From positions 1,860,001 to 1,924,000 of the forward strand of contig JACAAK010000002.1 in assembly GCA_025093985.1 (NCBI GenBank): a stretch of 64,000 nucleotides of DNA, in the 5' to 3' direction. The notes under the pieces were generated by a model. The model did no database searches. It was not told where the DNA came from and saw nothing but the letters and a program-made list of their open reading frames with translations. The position numbers and the translations under genes are program-made. Of the stretch, positions 1 to 13,400 are shown piece by piece (the stretch's first letter is position 1; each line of letters begins with the position of its first letter). The stretch comes from Calvatia gigantea (lineage: Eukaryota > Basidiomycota > Agaricomycetes > Agaricales > Lycoperdaceae).

Positions 1-819
1 TTTTGCCGTTCTTGCCGATTGGCTGCATTAACACTGGAATTTCCTCAGCTCTTCTTCCAACTTGGACATGAAGGGCATTGGACTGGCAGATGACGCCGTT
101 GGATGATTAATTTGTGTACAGTCGAGTCAGTCTTTCAAAGAAAATTGTCGTGTGACCGATCTTTCGTGGCGTTTCCTCGCCTGCCCAGCACAGGATACTC
201 GAAAGCAGCAGCTCCTGCCTCCGTGTTCCCCCATTGTTCGACGCCTATTTCCCTCTTCTTATAACTATTTTCACTTCAACCAAGCTCGCGCTCGAAAGTG
301 GTGGTGGCTGGCCTTTCAGCCGGCACTTGGACTCCTGAATTTGGGCTGTCAACCCTTATCGCTCGGCAGGCATTCTTTCGCGTGCGGATCCTGGCGACGG
401 TTGGGACTTTTCGCATTGTCTGGTGTTGTGGGGGAGAATTTTTGTGTAGCCATGGCCTGCATCATATTGGGAACCGCAGGCAAAGAAAGTGAGCCACATG
501 GGAGTAATCCTTCCTCCTGAGAGTATCCATCTCACAAGTTGTCTAAGTGGAATGGCGGATAACATTTTTTTTCTGCAATTGCATCAAACAATTTAATTCA
601 AGTGAAGTTTGGGGTATCGTAAACAAAGGAAAGAATCCATATGAAGTCAAATTACCTAGACCGGTATAATATTAAAGAGAAGTGGGCCCAAGGATCACGA
701 TGATAGGTCTGTTTCCGGATGTCATGTATTGCGGATGAGCCACACGTGCGCTGCGGGCAGTTGATAGGTCGGCTGTAAGTAAGATGTAGAGCAGGGCCGA
801 AATGGGCACAACTCCGGAT
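1..819. other. Window edge and 3' flank of SSO1; no firm gene
   Basis: Open frames here (for example 152-520 on the plus strand) have no recognisable domain and no family resemblance, so I leave them out. On the minus strand an ATG at 78 (second ATG at 69) starts a short charged peptide containing SKLEEELRKFQ. It is followed by a GTGTTA donor-like site, so it could be the first exon of a gene running off the left edge. That is only a possibility. The right part of the interval is the 3' untranslated flank of the syntaxin gene. Confidence 0.3.
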
Positions 820-2275
820 CTATGCGGTAGCACTTGGTGAGGGTGCGGCCGCTGAAGTGGCAGGCTTGTTATTATTGTTGTTGCCCAAGGCGCTTCCAGT
901 ATTCTTGATGTTGTTGCTAACAACAACACCCACGACAACAGCGACGATGATAAGGACGATGACGATGATGAAGAAGCAAATCCACCGCTTTTTACGAGCT
1001 GCGCGCGCGGAATCGACAGCCTTGTTGGTGTATTGCAACCTAGAGTGTGTTTGATCAAACTATCATGACTTCCAGAAATACGACCCATACCCCGTTTCTA
1101 TGTCTTTCTCGACGTTAGCCGCACTGGTCTCGATCGTGTTGATCACTTCCTCCTGTTGCTCAACAAGAACACTCATCTTGGAACAAAATCAATTCCCATC
1201 CCAAAGCCAAGCGGTCTACTCACATCATTGAATAACTGGGCGAGCTCGGCCAAGGTCTGTTCAATGCGCTTGATCTCCTCATGTCGCTCCTGCACCTCCC
1301 GGTAGGCTCTCTGTGAATCTCCGTAACGAGAGTTGAGAAGCTATTGATAAACATCCAACATTGGTGAACTTTCCACCAGGACTCGCACAATTCAAACGCA
1401 CCGCTTGGCTGAAAATTTGATCGTTGTTGGTATCGTTAACTACAGCGCGAATCTCCTCGGGCGTAGCATCGGGTTTGACGATCTTGTATTGGCGTTCCAT
1501 CCTTTGCTTGTACTTGGTCCTGTATTGTTGCTCGACTTGCTGGTAATTTTGAATAGCCTCGACGAATTTTGATTTCACAAGGGCCGTCTGCCATACCTCG
1601 GTGAGAATCGGAGCCTAGGACAAGTCTTAGGGAAACTCACCTGCTGCCTGCGTATCTGTGCATCACGACCGGAGGCGGGTTGAGCTTCAAGGGCCTTAAT
1701 TCTTCGCTTGAGTTGGTTACTGAGCGCGCTTGTATCTTCAACAAGCTCGTCTAGTTGCGAAGCGTTGCGCTGGGCAGCTGCATCATCCATGTTATTAAGC
1801 GACCTCGAATGGAGGTCACCGACGCGAGCAATGTTGTCATTGAAGGTCTTGAGCATATCTTGTATGGATGCAATCTGCGCATAGATGAGTATCATTTCGT
1901 GGAGAAAGTTGAATTTACCCTTGCCTCATTGTAAAAACTGGACATGTCTCCTGGTGTAGTCGGCACATGTGTTGAATTGTCTTTCACGTCCGACATCTCG
2001 TAATAGGAGCCGTCTTGTTGAGCATAGGGGTTGGGTGGACGGCTTTGGTAACCGCCTCCTGACGCCTGCGTCGGATACGAGTTACTAAATGTCCGTTGAG
2101 CTGGGTACCAATGGCCTCTTGAAAACCAGTTAGAGAAAGAGCGTATACTCACGTAGTGTAGCCTCCCCCTTGCTGCTGCGCCTGAAAGTCCACAACCACA
2201 TTTTGAGGAAACCCATGTGGCACCATATGGTCAACAAAAACTCACCCTCATTGCTGCTAGCCTGTCTCTTGCCAT
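820..2275 (-). CDS. SSO1: Syntaxin-type plasma-membrane t-SNARE (Qa-SNARE, Sso1/Sso2 homolog)
   Basis: The Qa-SNARE that receives secretory vesicles at the plasma membrane, pairing with Sec9- and Snc-type SNAREs. The start ATG at 2275 gives the classic fungal opening MARDRLAAMR. Then come a Gln/Gly-rich tail, an N-terminal helical regulatory domain (IASIQDMLKTFNDNI, residues about 60-170), and a SNARE motif with the zero-layer glutamine in the stretch MSVLVEQQEEVINTIE. A single C-terminal membrane anchor (CFFIIVIVLIIVAVVVGVVV, about 925-985) is followed by a short Asn/Ser/Ala-rich luminal tail ending at 820. At least six short introns split the gene; exon 1 is 30 nt (2246-2275) and exon 2 only 29 nt (2153-2181). 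The next exon begins at a TTTAG acceptor that restores frame. Identity is firm; paralog assignment (Sso1 versus Sso2) has no meaning here. Confidence 0.95.
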
Positions 2276-2909
2276 GGTCGATGTGTGATGCTTGTTGAGC
2301 AGGAGGTGAAATTATCTCAAAAGGAGCACAAAATAAGTATCAGGAGAGTTAAGGACGGGAACAAGAGAGTGCGGAACTATCCAACCGCGGACGTGCACCG
2401 CAAACTTTGGGGCGGAATGATGGATGCCCTTGGCTGGCAACAAACTGCAACAAACAGCCAGGGGCGGTGTGCACTGCAACTCTTGCCTCATCAAATTTAC
2501 CACATCACTGCCCAGGTGACAAGGCAGTGTTGTCTGGCTGCCCTGGTGGTCCCAAGCAGTGGGCGCCACTGTTCCAACAATCCGCGAGTCCCAATGAGTG
2601 GATAATGCGGGTAACCCGACACTACTAGCGTCACCCTCATTTACATACGGCAGTTATATCGTGGTTACTTTACTTTAGATTCCTCGCCATGTTTTTACCC
2701 ACGGGGTTAACGTTCAACGTTCAACACAGACATATCTTGGGAATGCTGGACTTTTGAGGTAAATTCCAATATTATGAAATCAGAAAGCCTGAGAAAAGCC
2801 ATGTAGAACCAGACAACAAACAACCGACATCAAACTCGAAGCTCGAAGCTTGAACTCTATTTGAAATTTGATCACACGTCATTGATTACTCGAATACATG
2901 TTCCCTCTT
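2276..2909. other. Intergenic: SSO1 promoter side and ARG4 3' flank
   Basis: About 630 bp between the start of the SNARE gene and the stop of argininosuccinate lyase, both on the minus strand. It should contain the SSO1 promoter and the ARG4 terminator. Overlapping open frames at 2285-2628 show no domain and look like chance. A small AGCTCGAAGCTTGA run near 2840 is the only local repeat I see. Confidence 0.6.
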
Positions 2910-4669
<1,760 letters not shown>

Positions 4670-4940
4670 GATAGTGGAATGTGGATGAGATGTATGGGAC
4701 GACTACGAGTCTCGGACGACAGGTTAAATAGGCAGCGGAGGTTACTTCGGGTTCAAGAGCTACTTTGATTGTCACGTGATGATAACCCGTGGTGAAGTTA
4801 GCCTGATTCGGAAATGCAGCTGTTATACCCGAAGGGTCCAGCTGGCCGGGCCAACTGCAAACCTCTCCTATTGCCTCAGCCACTTTCCCCATCAGACTCT
4901 GTGGTGTGCATGCACATCGTATACCCCCTGGATCTCATTA
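4670..4940. promoter_or_regulatory. Shared divergent promoter of ARG4 and MCH1-like gene
   Basis: A 271-bp gap separates two divergent start codons (4669 minus, 4941 plus). It contains a palindromic CACGTG E-box at 4773-4778, a motif bound by bHLH factors of the Cbf1/Pho4 type in fungi. No clear TGACTCA Gcn4 site was seen, although ARG4 is a Gcn4 target in yeast. Calling the E-box functional is inference. Confidence 0.4.
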
Positions 4941-6728
4941 ATGTCCTCAATACTCCCTGAGCGAGCCGCTCCATCTGTCTTCTGGAAGATCCTGGCATGT
5001 TGTTCGATTGTCACGAATGCGTACGTCTCTCAATCTGGCAACTTCTTGACCATGCACGCTGGACGCTATTTCTGCTAGATTATGCTCCGGGGGAATCTTC
5101 ACATTTCCTTTGATGTCACCCATCCTTGCTGAAAGATGTCGACTGTCCGCAACCCCAGTTGACGACCATCGTCCTCGCGTGCGTGAAGGAGTCCAGTCTT
5201 ACAATCCTGTACTAATCAGAATATCAGGGCCATGATGGGTCAATACCCTTTTGCTGCTCTGGCTGGCAGGTTGATTGACCGATATGGGCCATCGCTCTGC
5301 TCGGTAATTGCAGCTGTATTATATTCATCAGCTTTCAGCTCTTTCTCGTACCACGTTTATGCCGTTACTTTAAACCCCAGCACCTCATCTGTCTCTGCTT
5401 ACCTCACTACCTCTTTTGCCTTTGCTGGTTTGGCTACCGTATTCTCGTAAGGACCTCAAAACATACGCAAGGACCTGCATGTTGATTTCACCCCCAGATA
5501 TTTTTCTTTCCTCTTTGCAGCCTCGCGTTTGTTTCCTCACCAACCTGGTGTCGCCTCCGGCACCAGTATGGCACTTTTCGGATTATCACCGCTACTCCTT
5601 ACATCAGTTGCCTCTTCTTGGTTTACTAACCGATATACAGGCGTCTTCCAAGTTGTTCGATTCACTGCTTATCTCGCCGTAGTCACTGGAATCGTCCACC
5701 TCATCGGGGCCTTGGCATTTAGCCGCGCCGGACTTAACTCAAAAGTTGAGTGCCCCGCCTCTGGTGATCCCGACCATCAGCCGGACGAGACGTCTCGACT
5801 CCTGCCTCGCACGGAGCGGGTGGAATTTACTCCGGAGCTTCATGTCAAGACTAACCCTATTCTTGGCTTTTTAAAGCACGGGCACCTGTGGCTGCTCTTT
5901 GTTTTCTGTGTCTGCGTTTTTGGGGCTGTGAGTGTAGCTATTTCTTCAAGAAGGCAAATCCTAACACTCACACCCCCAGTCGGAGATGGTTATCTCCAAT
6001 ATTGGTACCATCGTCGCGGCTCTTTCACCCGTAGCATCGGATCAAGGAGCCCTCCATTTTACTTCTATGGTTGATAATACCCCACAACAAGTCCGATTAA
6101 TATCGATCGCGAACACACTTACCAGGGTTTTTGTCGGTCCTCTAGCCGATTATGTTTCCCCTGTTGCCTCCAACCTCCCGAATGGTACCATTGTACATGC
6201 GAGAAAACATCGTATAAGCCGAGTTAGCTTTCTCTTCGGGTCGGCAGCCCTTCTGGCGCTTACTTTTTACTGGACCTTTACCCGGATAACAACACAGGAA
6301 GGCCTGTGGGTTCTTAGGTGAAACGCCGCCTTCACCCCCTCCAACCCCTTCCCTCACACTAACCTACCCTGTGTAGTCTTGGTACCGGTATAGGGTATAG
6401 CGCTACCTTCACCGTTGTGTATGACTCCCTTCTTTGCGTCGTTCCCAATCTTTTACTCAAATCGTGTCTAAGGCCGAGCATTGTGTCGTCCGTCTGGGGA
6501 CTCAAGAATCTTGGTCGCAATTTCGGAATCTTAATGTATGCACCTTTTGTGGGCACACCAACGTTCTCCTACCTCTACGCGTTCATTTCACAATCGCACA
6601 CCCAGGGCAACGGAATTTGTAGAGGCACAGAATGTCTGCAGACTATTTTCAAAGTTACCACCATTGCATCACTGTTCGCCCTTATTATTGCCATTATTCT
6701 TTGGAAGGAGTGGAGAGGAAGACTCTAA
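4941..6728 (+). CDS. MCH1: MFS transporter of the MCH1 / nodulin-like type, with an apparent frameshift
   Basis: A twelve-helix major facilitator protein of the monocarboxylate-transporter-homolog family; the yeast relative Mch1 lies in the vacuolar membrane and its substrate is not established. Exon 1 (4941-5020) starts MSSILPERAAPSVFWK and continues after an intron with ALCSGGIFTFPLMSPILAE. Later exons carry MMGQYPFAALAGRLIDRYGP, ASGTSMALFGLSPLL, a central hydrophilic loop, SEMVISNIGTIVAAL, and PSIVSSVWGLKNLGRNFGI near the end. About six introns join cleanly. Between 5146 and 5149 the frame that encodes helix 1 must shift by one base to reach the frame encoding LTTIVLA and helix 2, and no intron explains it. 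Either the allele is damaged or the base is a sequence error. The rest of the gene is intact. Confidence 0.85.
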
Positions 6729-7578
6729 TCGTATTGTACATATTTGCATTAATTCACTTTGTCGCATTATCAATATCCAAGATCAGATCATGCATATGCC
6801 CATTCAGGCGGATGGTTGAACGTTGAAGCTTTGAAGAACTGTTGGATTTTGTGGAGCAACCTAGAATTATTGTGGGAATCGGATATAGACCGTCCGACTG
6901 CAAATGCCTTTCTTCAAATAACTGTCATACTTCCGATGCGTACGTCGACTCCGACTAGCCACACAACTGTTGTTGGCAACTTTAAGGCACAGCGCAACAC
7001 CCACCTCGGGAAACGTAGCTGATACCAGTGAGCCATGCCACTCTCGACGGACTGACAAGTTTGCGTGCCCTTCCCCTCGCTCGATTTCCGCTGTGCTGGA
7101 CCTCTATTCGATCCGCCCCATGGTTCACCACAACTATAAACTTTTGTGTGACAGTTGGAGTGAAATACTAGTTCCCAAGGTGATAAAATTGGCTTGTCAG
7201 TTGCAGCTCTTTTACAAAAACCTCTCATCTGACTTCCCCCGTGTCCTGCACAACGCCTAACGTCTTCGATCCGGTCATTTGGGCCAACCACGATTTTGTG
7301 AGTTTGGCGAGTATAATACTAGTTTGGGCCCTCAATGTCATTTTATGTTAGACAATAGCTATATGTTCGAGGTGTATTGCAGTCATCCAGAAGCATGATT
7401 TCTGGAACCGTTTATTGGCATTGAGGTATTGGAACATTCAGGCGCTCGATGATGGCATCAGACTGCTGACCCCTCCCAGGCCTCCATTTCTGGAGCCGGG
7501 AAACGACCCACTCGATTTCCTAACCCATTAACACCCCGTTTCAAGGCCAACCTCTTGAGGAGCGTACGCATAGATGAA
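6729..7578. other. Intergenic, about 850 bp, no recognisable gene
   Basis: It lies between the MCH1-like stop and the AIG1-like start. Open frames on both strands (for example 6914-7291 minus and 6970-7260 plus) show no domain, no conserved splice pattern and no family resemblance. The region presumably holds the terminator of the left gene and the promoter of the right one. Confidence 0.5.
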
Positions 7579-8473
7579 ATGTCGGTTGAATACTTAAGAA
7601 TTATTCTACATGGGGGAGCCGCTGGAATTATCTTTTATGGATACAACAGCTTAAACCGATTGCAAGTATATTCCGAGATGGAGGGGCAGTATGGAGGGCA
7701 CTGGCAGTATTTGACTATACAAGGGTACGTCCTTTGTCGACCATGGATACTGGTGCCACCCACGAGCTGCGTGAAGATTATGTCTCGCCGGGTTGACAAT
7801 GGTCGTCAGCTTATTGCTTGATGTCTTCCCTTTCGCTAATGGTAAGTGTGTAATGCCTTCATCTCAACGAATACATATATATCCCACTGAGTAGTCCTAA
7901 ATGTCATCAAGCGATTACTGCTCATCCTAGCACTGCCAGTGAGTATGGCCTTGGTATCCCTCCTATTTCTCCACTCAATCGTTATAGTTAAACGTCGTTA
8001 TCTCTTCTATTTACTGGTCCCTCATTCTGTTTTTGCCCTCTATGATTTTGCAAAAAATGGAAGAGATCTCGGAGGGTTCTCCGTCCCTGGATGACACGAT
8101 GGAAACGTTCTTCTATGTCCCTCTGGATATCGACTTGGCTCTCCATGTTGCACCGGCCATGGCTCTCTTGTTAGACTTTCTCCTTTTTGAACGCAAGTAT
8201 AGTCCCAAAGCAACCAAGATCCTAGCACCTCTTTTGGCATTGGCATACACAGTTGGGTATAGTTGGTGGGTGGAACGTTGTGGTGCGAGGAACAATGGAG
8301 TTTGTAAGTGATTTTCCTTCCAAGATGCAGCCGCCCTTCTGCTGACCCAGCTTCCATCAGTCCCATACCCGTTCCTCACAAATAACCCTCTGAATACTCG
8401 TTTGTGGATTTATGGAGGAGCAGGATTGGTTGCGCCTCTCTCTTTTTGGATGTTAAATTATTTGCATTCTTGA
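7579..8473 (+). CDS. FAR-17a/AIG1-like multipass membrane protein
   Basis: A member of the androgen-induced gene 1 family. The human members AIG1 and ADTRP hydrolyse FAHFA lipids with an intramembrane threonine and histidine; a role in this fungus is unproven. The start ATG at 7579 gives MSVEYLRIILHGGAAGIIFYG. Exon 1 ends at 7724, and a GAAG acceptor leads into LCLAGLTMVVSLLLDVFPFAN. Further exons encode VLNVIKRLLLILALP, then LNVVISSIYWSLILFLP, then a long segment with DLALHVAPAMALLLDFLLFERK. The last exon is PYPFLTNNPLNTRLWIYGG to the stop at 8471-8473. There are about six hydrophobic helices. The His in ALHVAPA is the candidate catalytic histidine by family comparison. Confidence 0.85.
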
Positions 8474-8644
8474 TACCTTTTTGACTGCTGATTATCGAGT
8501 GTCTGTTTTTTTGCAATTGATTAAATGGACGAAGTCCTGAGCGCCAATTGGGTGATTGTTGAGTTCAAGTTCTGCTGTCAGTCAGTTGTGTGACGCGAAT
8601 TTCCTCTTTCAATCACATGAAGCCAGACCACCCAACCCGGACTC

Positions 8645-9384
8645 ATGCAACAAACGCGTCCACTACCCGGCCATCCAGAGTTCTCCGTCACTGATTATCC
8701 AGGCTATAGGGAGTACTGCGTTAGAAATTTCTACATCGCTCGTGATGGCTCAGGCAGAATCGTGAGGCGGGCAACGGGTTTGTCATGGCATTGGGCAGTT
8801 GTTCCGGTGCTACTCTCCCTGACGCTGGTATGTAGCTGAGCTTGTCTCGTTGGCTCATGTTCAAGCTTTAAAGGTGTTCGGCCCGCACTGGCTCGCATCT
8901 TGGATACTCGCTATAATAATTCTTGCCTATAGAAAGTGCACACAAGTTGTTGCTGGTCTGTCAACCTTTTTTGAAGATCTCCCATCCTAATTTCTTCAAT
9001 AGAAAAGGTCCTTGTCATCCCTCCTCACGGGATCCAGTTAGAAACCTACAGGGGATTGCCTCGATGGCCGGTCCTCATTTCAAGGCACTTCATACCGTTG
9101 ACTACTCTACGAGATGTAATCATTAACGAAGGGCTATGGGGATGGAATGTTCGACATTATCTCGCGGCCGTGAAGGTTAATTCGACGACTGCACATTCTC
9201 TTGACGTGGCATTCGAGGTAGGCCTGCCATCCAGTTTAATTTGGCATCTGTTGGACTGACACGAGTTTCGTACGTTGATTCTGGCCTTCGTCAGAATATA
9301 TTTCCCCGAATGCCCGTGCTTATGGAAGTTTATCACGGAATTCATGACATGTTATTAGGCGGTTATGATGGCGAGGTGGATTGA
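8645..9384 (+). CDS. GPI15: GPI-GlcNAc transferase subunit PIG-H / Gpi15
   Basis: A subunit of the ER enzyme that transfers GlcNAc from UDP-GlcNAc to phosphatidylinositol, the first step of GPI-anchor synthesis. The ATG at 8645 precedes a cytosolic N-terminus (FSVTDYPGYREYCVRNFYIA). Two hydrophobic segments form a hairpin (AVVPVLLSLTL, then after an intron a stretch starting VFGPHWLASWILAIIILAYR). The PIG-H domain follows: VLVIPPHGIQLETYRG, FIPLTTLRDVIINEGLWGWN and RMPVLMEVYHGIHDML. The motif order and the conserved INE match the family. The stop is at 9382-9384. Three introns are inferred. The length is close to that of typical fungal Gpi15. Confidence 0.88.
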
Positions 9385-9765
9385 GGAGGAGAGTTTGTCG
9401 CACCGCCTGACTTCTTAAAACTGGCCGGAAACCCCACAGACATGTCCTGCGCTGTATTTCACCTTAATTTATCTAAGAACTTGTGATCACATGGGGGGTT
9501 TTTTTTTTTTAACATGCGACTAATTCTAGTTCTTTGGGGTTCAACACGGGATTCCGGAAATGATTCTCATTGTGATACCTACGGAAATATCGTAAGATCA
9601 GGTTTTGACACTTTCCACCCGAGTCACGTTAGCGAGTTGCTACACCAAAGTACTAGCGTGATTTTGTGTGTAGAAGAAAACCACCCTTTGCCCTCACCAC
9701 CGCCCGCTCAACACCCACACTACCATCATCGGTTATAGGCCACTACTCGTCGCTTTTAAACTACC
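9385..9765. other. Intergenic, GPI15 terminator and PDCD5 promoter
   Basis: About 380 bp with a G6T12-type homopolymer near 9,494-9,511 and CT/CA-rich sequence just before the PDCD5 start. No gene is seen. Confidence 0.5.
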
Positions 9766-10287
9766 ATGGATTCGCTACCGCCTGGCGCAAAAGTACCTCA
9801 ACAAAATGCTGACGAAGAGAACAAACAAGCTCAGGAGGAACAGATGCGAAGAGATGCGATGGCCACCGTCCTAGACACCGCTGCTCGCGAGCGCTGTGTG
9901 TCCCTCTTTTTCCACATGGATGCCCTTATTGACACCTCCTTTGTATTTAGTATCTAGGATTGCACTTGTTAGTCCGGATAGAGCGAAGCAAATTGAAGGC
10001 ATCCTTTTGCGTATGGCACAATCAGGCCAATTAAGAGGAAGGGTTACAGAGGAACAGCTGATTGGGTTTTTGGATCAGGCGAGTCTGTGGCATGGCCTCT
10101 ATTTGGTCACTGAACTCATCGCAACGACATAGTTGGAAGATTCAGGTTCGAAAGGCTCGGCCAAGAAGTCTACGATTGTGGTAAGCAGCCCTTGGGCAAT
10201 ACAGTGTGTAAGTCATGCACGTTGTGATCCACCTCTTTTCAGTATCACCGAAGAAAGGGCCTGGACGATGATGATTTTGATATATAA
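9766..10287 (+). CDS. PDCD5-family DNA-binding protein
   Basis: A small helical protein of the PDCD5/TFAR19 family, conserved from archaea to humans. It interacts with the chaperonin TRiC/CCT in animals and was linked to apoptosis there; its fungal role is unclear. Exon 1 (9766-9895) is acidic and Gln-rich and ends with VLDTAARER. Exon 2 (9951-10078) gives LSRIALVSPDRAKQIEG and VTEEQLIGFLDQ, the family core. Exon 3 (10133-10180) is LEDSGSKGSAKKSTIV, and exon 4 ends HRRKGLDDDDFDI at TAA 10285-10287. Intron 2 starts with GC rather than GT (CAG then GCGAGT) and ends CATAG at 10132, a GC-AG intron. The C-terminal acidic tail is typical of the family. Confidence 0.92.
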
Positions 10288-10420
10288 TGGTCACCACCAT
10301 TCGAATCGTACCCGTTACTACAACAACATTGAAGCGACAGTTATACAAGCAATACACCGTACAATGGCGCACAACCAGAAATGATATAGGTACACATAAA
10401 TAAATAAAATCGCGCCAAGT

Positions 10421-13400
10421 TCACCTTCGCAAATTGCGATTTGTCTGAGAGCGGTGCAGGGGATAACTGGCCATCGGATGCGCAGAAGCGTACAGTTGCG
10501 CAAGATGTCGGTCGAAGATGCATCCCGACTGGTTAAGGTAAGGGGGGACTGGTGCAGGCAACGGGGACATGACGCTCTCAGGCGGTGCGGGGTTGGTCGC
10601 TCGGCCTGCTAGAGCTGGGGGTTTGTAGTTCTGTGTTTGTCACAATCAGCGGAGTGACTGGGAAATCGAAGACAGAAAACGTACATATCGGCGGCCCTCA
10701 TCATATAATTCCTCCAATTTCTGATCGAAAATTCCTTCTTCTTCATACCTTTGGAAGGCGTTGAAAAGTTTTAAGGCAGATCGCGCGTCCTCGATAGAAT
10801 CGTGCGTTTCTTGTTGAATATGTTCTCCGAGGACAAACCACGTCAAGAACCGTAAAGATAAACGCCGCTGCCTATTTTTCATGAAGTATAAGTCGACAGT
10901 ATCAATGACTTGCTCGGGTGGGACATAAATATCTACGCAGTTGTTAGCTTTCGGGGGTATCTCTAGGGCCCAAGTCTGCCTCACTAATTATGCGGAAGTC
11001 CTTAGATAGACCATGACCAATGAAGGTGCAACCTCGATCAACCAGGAGTCGCAACTTTTTATACGCCAGCTTCAATGGCGTCAATGTCATCCTTGTCAAA
11101 GCTGGGTCTAGGTCACCCGCTAGGAAATGAAACGAGAGTTAGTCTCTATCGTTGCCAGCCATGTCTGTGACGTACGTTTGATTCCCGAAAATTCAGTCAG
11201 ATAGTCCACGATGATCTCGCTTGTGTGTATGTGATCATCAACGAATGGTACTCCTTGAAGGGGACCTGCACCTCGGAGAACGGAGACTCGTGCCAGGCTC
11301 AACCTTGCGGGCCGGATAACCTTTGTGGTCCCATCAGAACGGAACTCTAGTTCCTCCTGGACGTCGTCTGAGCATCGTGGAGGGAATTCCTGACGGTAAG
11401 AGAGCTGACCTGTTGCATCTTGACAAACTCGGCATCAATCGATACAACCGTTCCGGGCGTTGGTAATTCATCAGGCCGTAATGGATCATGTTTGATGAGA
11501 GAGTCGTCGCGATGTCTAGGCAGCTATCAGGAGAGTGTAGAACATGGATAGCAACAACGCACAATGAGATGGATGTGTCTTGGTATAAAATGGATGGATC
11601 AAGTTGGTCAGGTAACTGACTGAAGTCAAGAGTAGACTCCATGTTGGCCTTTTCAAGATAGATGATCGCGGGGACCTGTCACAAACATGATGAGGTTCTT
11701 TCTTGGTCCAGGACTCGATACGCACCTTCCACGGACCCGGGAAACTCAGGGCCTCGTCCTCCGATATATTACTCACCACGAAGTCATTAAAGAGGAACCA
11801 CGGGCTCAATATATCATCTCTTTGCTCCGCTTCTGGTACTATTTCCGAGCTGTTAATATCCTGTGGTCCAGGGTCGACAAGTAAGGAAGATACCTTTAAC
11901 AATGGCCACTAGGTGTGGGGGTTTATTTCTAGTCTTCACTTGGACAACAACTGCCTAAGTGATAATGTCAGCCAGTGCTGTCGTCTAATAGTGTATGCGC
12001 GCACCCGGACAACGTACGAGGCGACCTCGAGGTCATCTGAGCCATCAATTTGGCCATGAAGGTTCACCTGAGATTGTAAAAATGATTTGTTCCGGCCATC
12101 CTGCCAGAACTCCCAGGCTTCGTCGTTGTAAACATTGGCGTTAACGACCAGTATTGGCGGTAAATCTCGCGACGGGATGTAACGTTTTGAGGTGAAGATG
12201 GTTAGATGCTTGCAGATTGAGCAAGTTGCTTTATGTGAGATATTTCGCAGGAGTGAGTTCCGTAAGATCGCAGCGAATTCGGTAGGCATTGCTTGTTCGC
12301 TATTTATTTGCTATATGACGGTAAGAAAGCTGAAATGGTCACCGTCCAGAAGGAAGTCATACCTTACGAGGATACATCAGATCAATGATATGTGTCATGC
12401 CCTCCTTTTCTCGGGTGTTTTTGCAGCTCATGCAGGTTATGACATTTTTCCCATCGATTCCCATTAATTGCGTGACAGGAGAGGGCACGGGGGCGTCCTG
12501 AAGAGCATAAAATGGTGCTCGCCTGACTAGAGCGGGATTCGAAGGGTGAAAGCTGCTTTCACTGCTTAGGTGGTCGATCAGGAACCGGTTGAACACCTGA
12601 ATCTTGTGGGCATAGTCAGCATCGATAGATTCCCTGCCATAATCAATGAGCTCGATGGCATTGGCAGCTGTAAAAATTGAGTAGACAGTTTATTTGAGGA
12701 TGAGCATAGGACACACCTTGGGCGAGAGCGCCGACCACTCTGCAGAAGTTGCTAGTTTGACAGTTTGTACCCTTTGCGTCTTCTAGCATTCGGACTACAA
12801 AACCAAGCTCGCAAAGGAGGCAATTTTCCCGCGTGCAATTAGTAGTGATATGGAATTTGGCGAGACGTCGTATGGGCCACAAATAATGCATTGCATGCAC
12901 AACGGGATTTGTATATGAGTTCAGTATATGTGTCTCCAGGCCACTGTAGGATGTTTTGTTATAGAACCTTATCCACCATCAATTCGTAGAGGACTGGTCT
13001 GGAGCTCGTGTACGCACCCAAAATCAAAGTCTTCAACGCCGAACTTGGAGTATTCGATCTCGGCCTTGCGATACATCAGTGGCACCTCGTCAGCCGTATC
13101 ATAAAAAGAATCTTCCGGATCCTAAACCCGTGTCGGTATAATTCCGAAAGTTGACTCTCAGGGACTTACATCCTTCTGCTTCGAGTATCCACTCCTAAAA
13201 CGGCTATTAGGTTTTCGTAGATTAGCGGTTAAAAGATTCCTGCGGCCTTTCAATTCCTTGGGCATCGCAGCATAGGCTATATTGTCATTGATCTTCATCG
13301 TACTCGATATTTGTGGGGGTATCTTTGGGGGTGGAGGATAATCAACTTTTGCTGAAGCGAAAAGGGGTGTCCACGAGGAAAAGAGCGGGAAATCGAAATA

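Noticed and set aside
152..565. Overlapping open frames on both strands near the left edge
   Set aside because: No domain, no splice logic and no family-like sequence; probably chance frames in GC-rich DNA.
5141..5150. Programmed +1 frameshifting in the MCH1-like gene
   Set aside because: No known slippery context or family precedent; a sequence error or recent indel is simpler.
6867..7291. Open frames between the MCH1-like and AIG1-like genes
   Set aside because: Both strands are open by chance and neither translation looks like a protein family.
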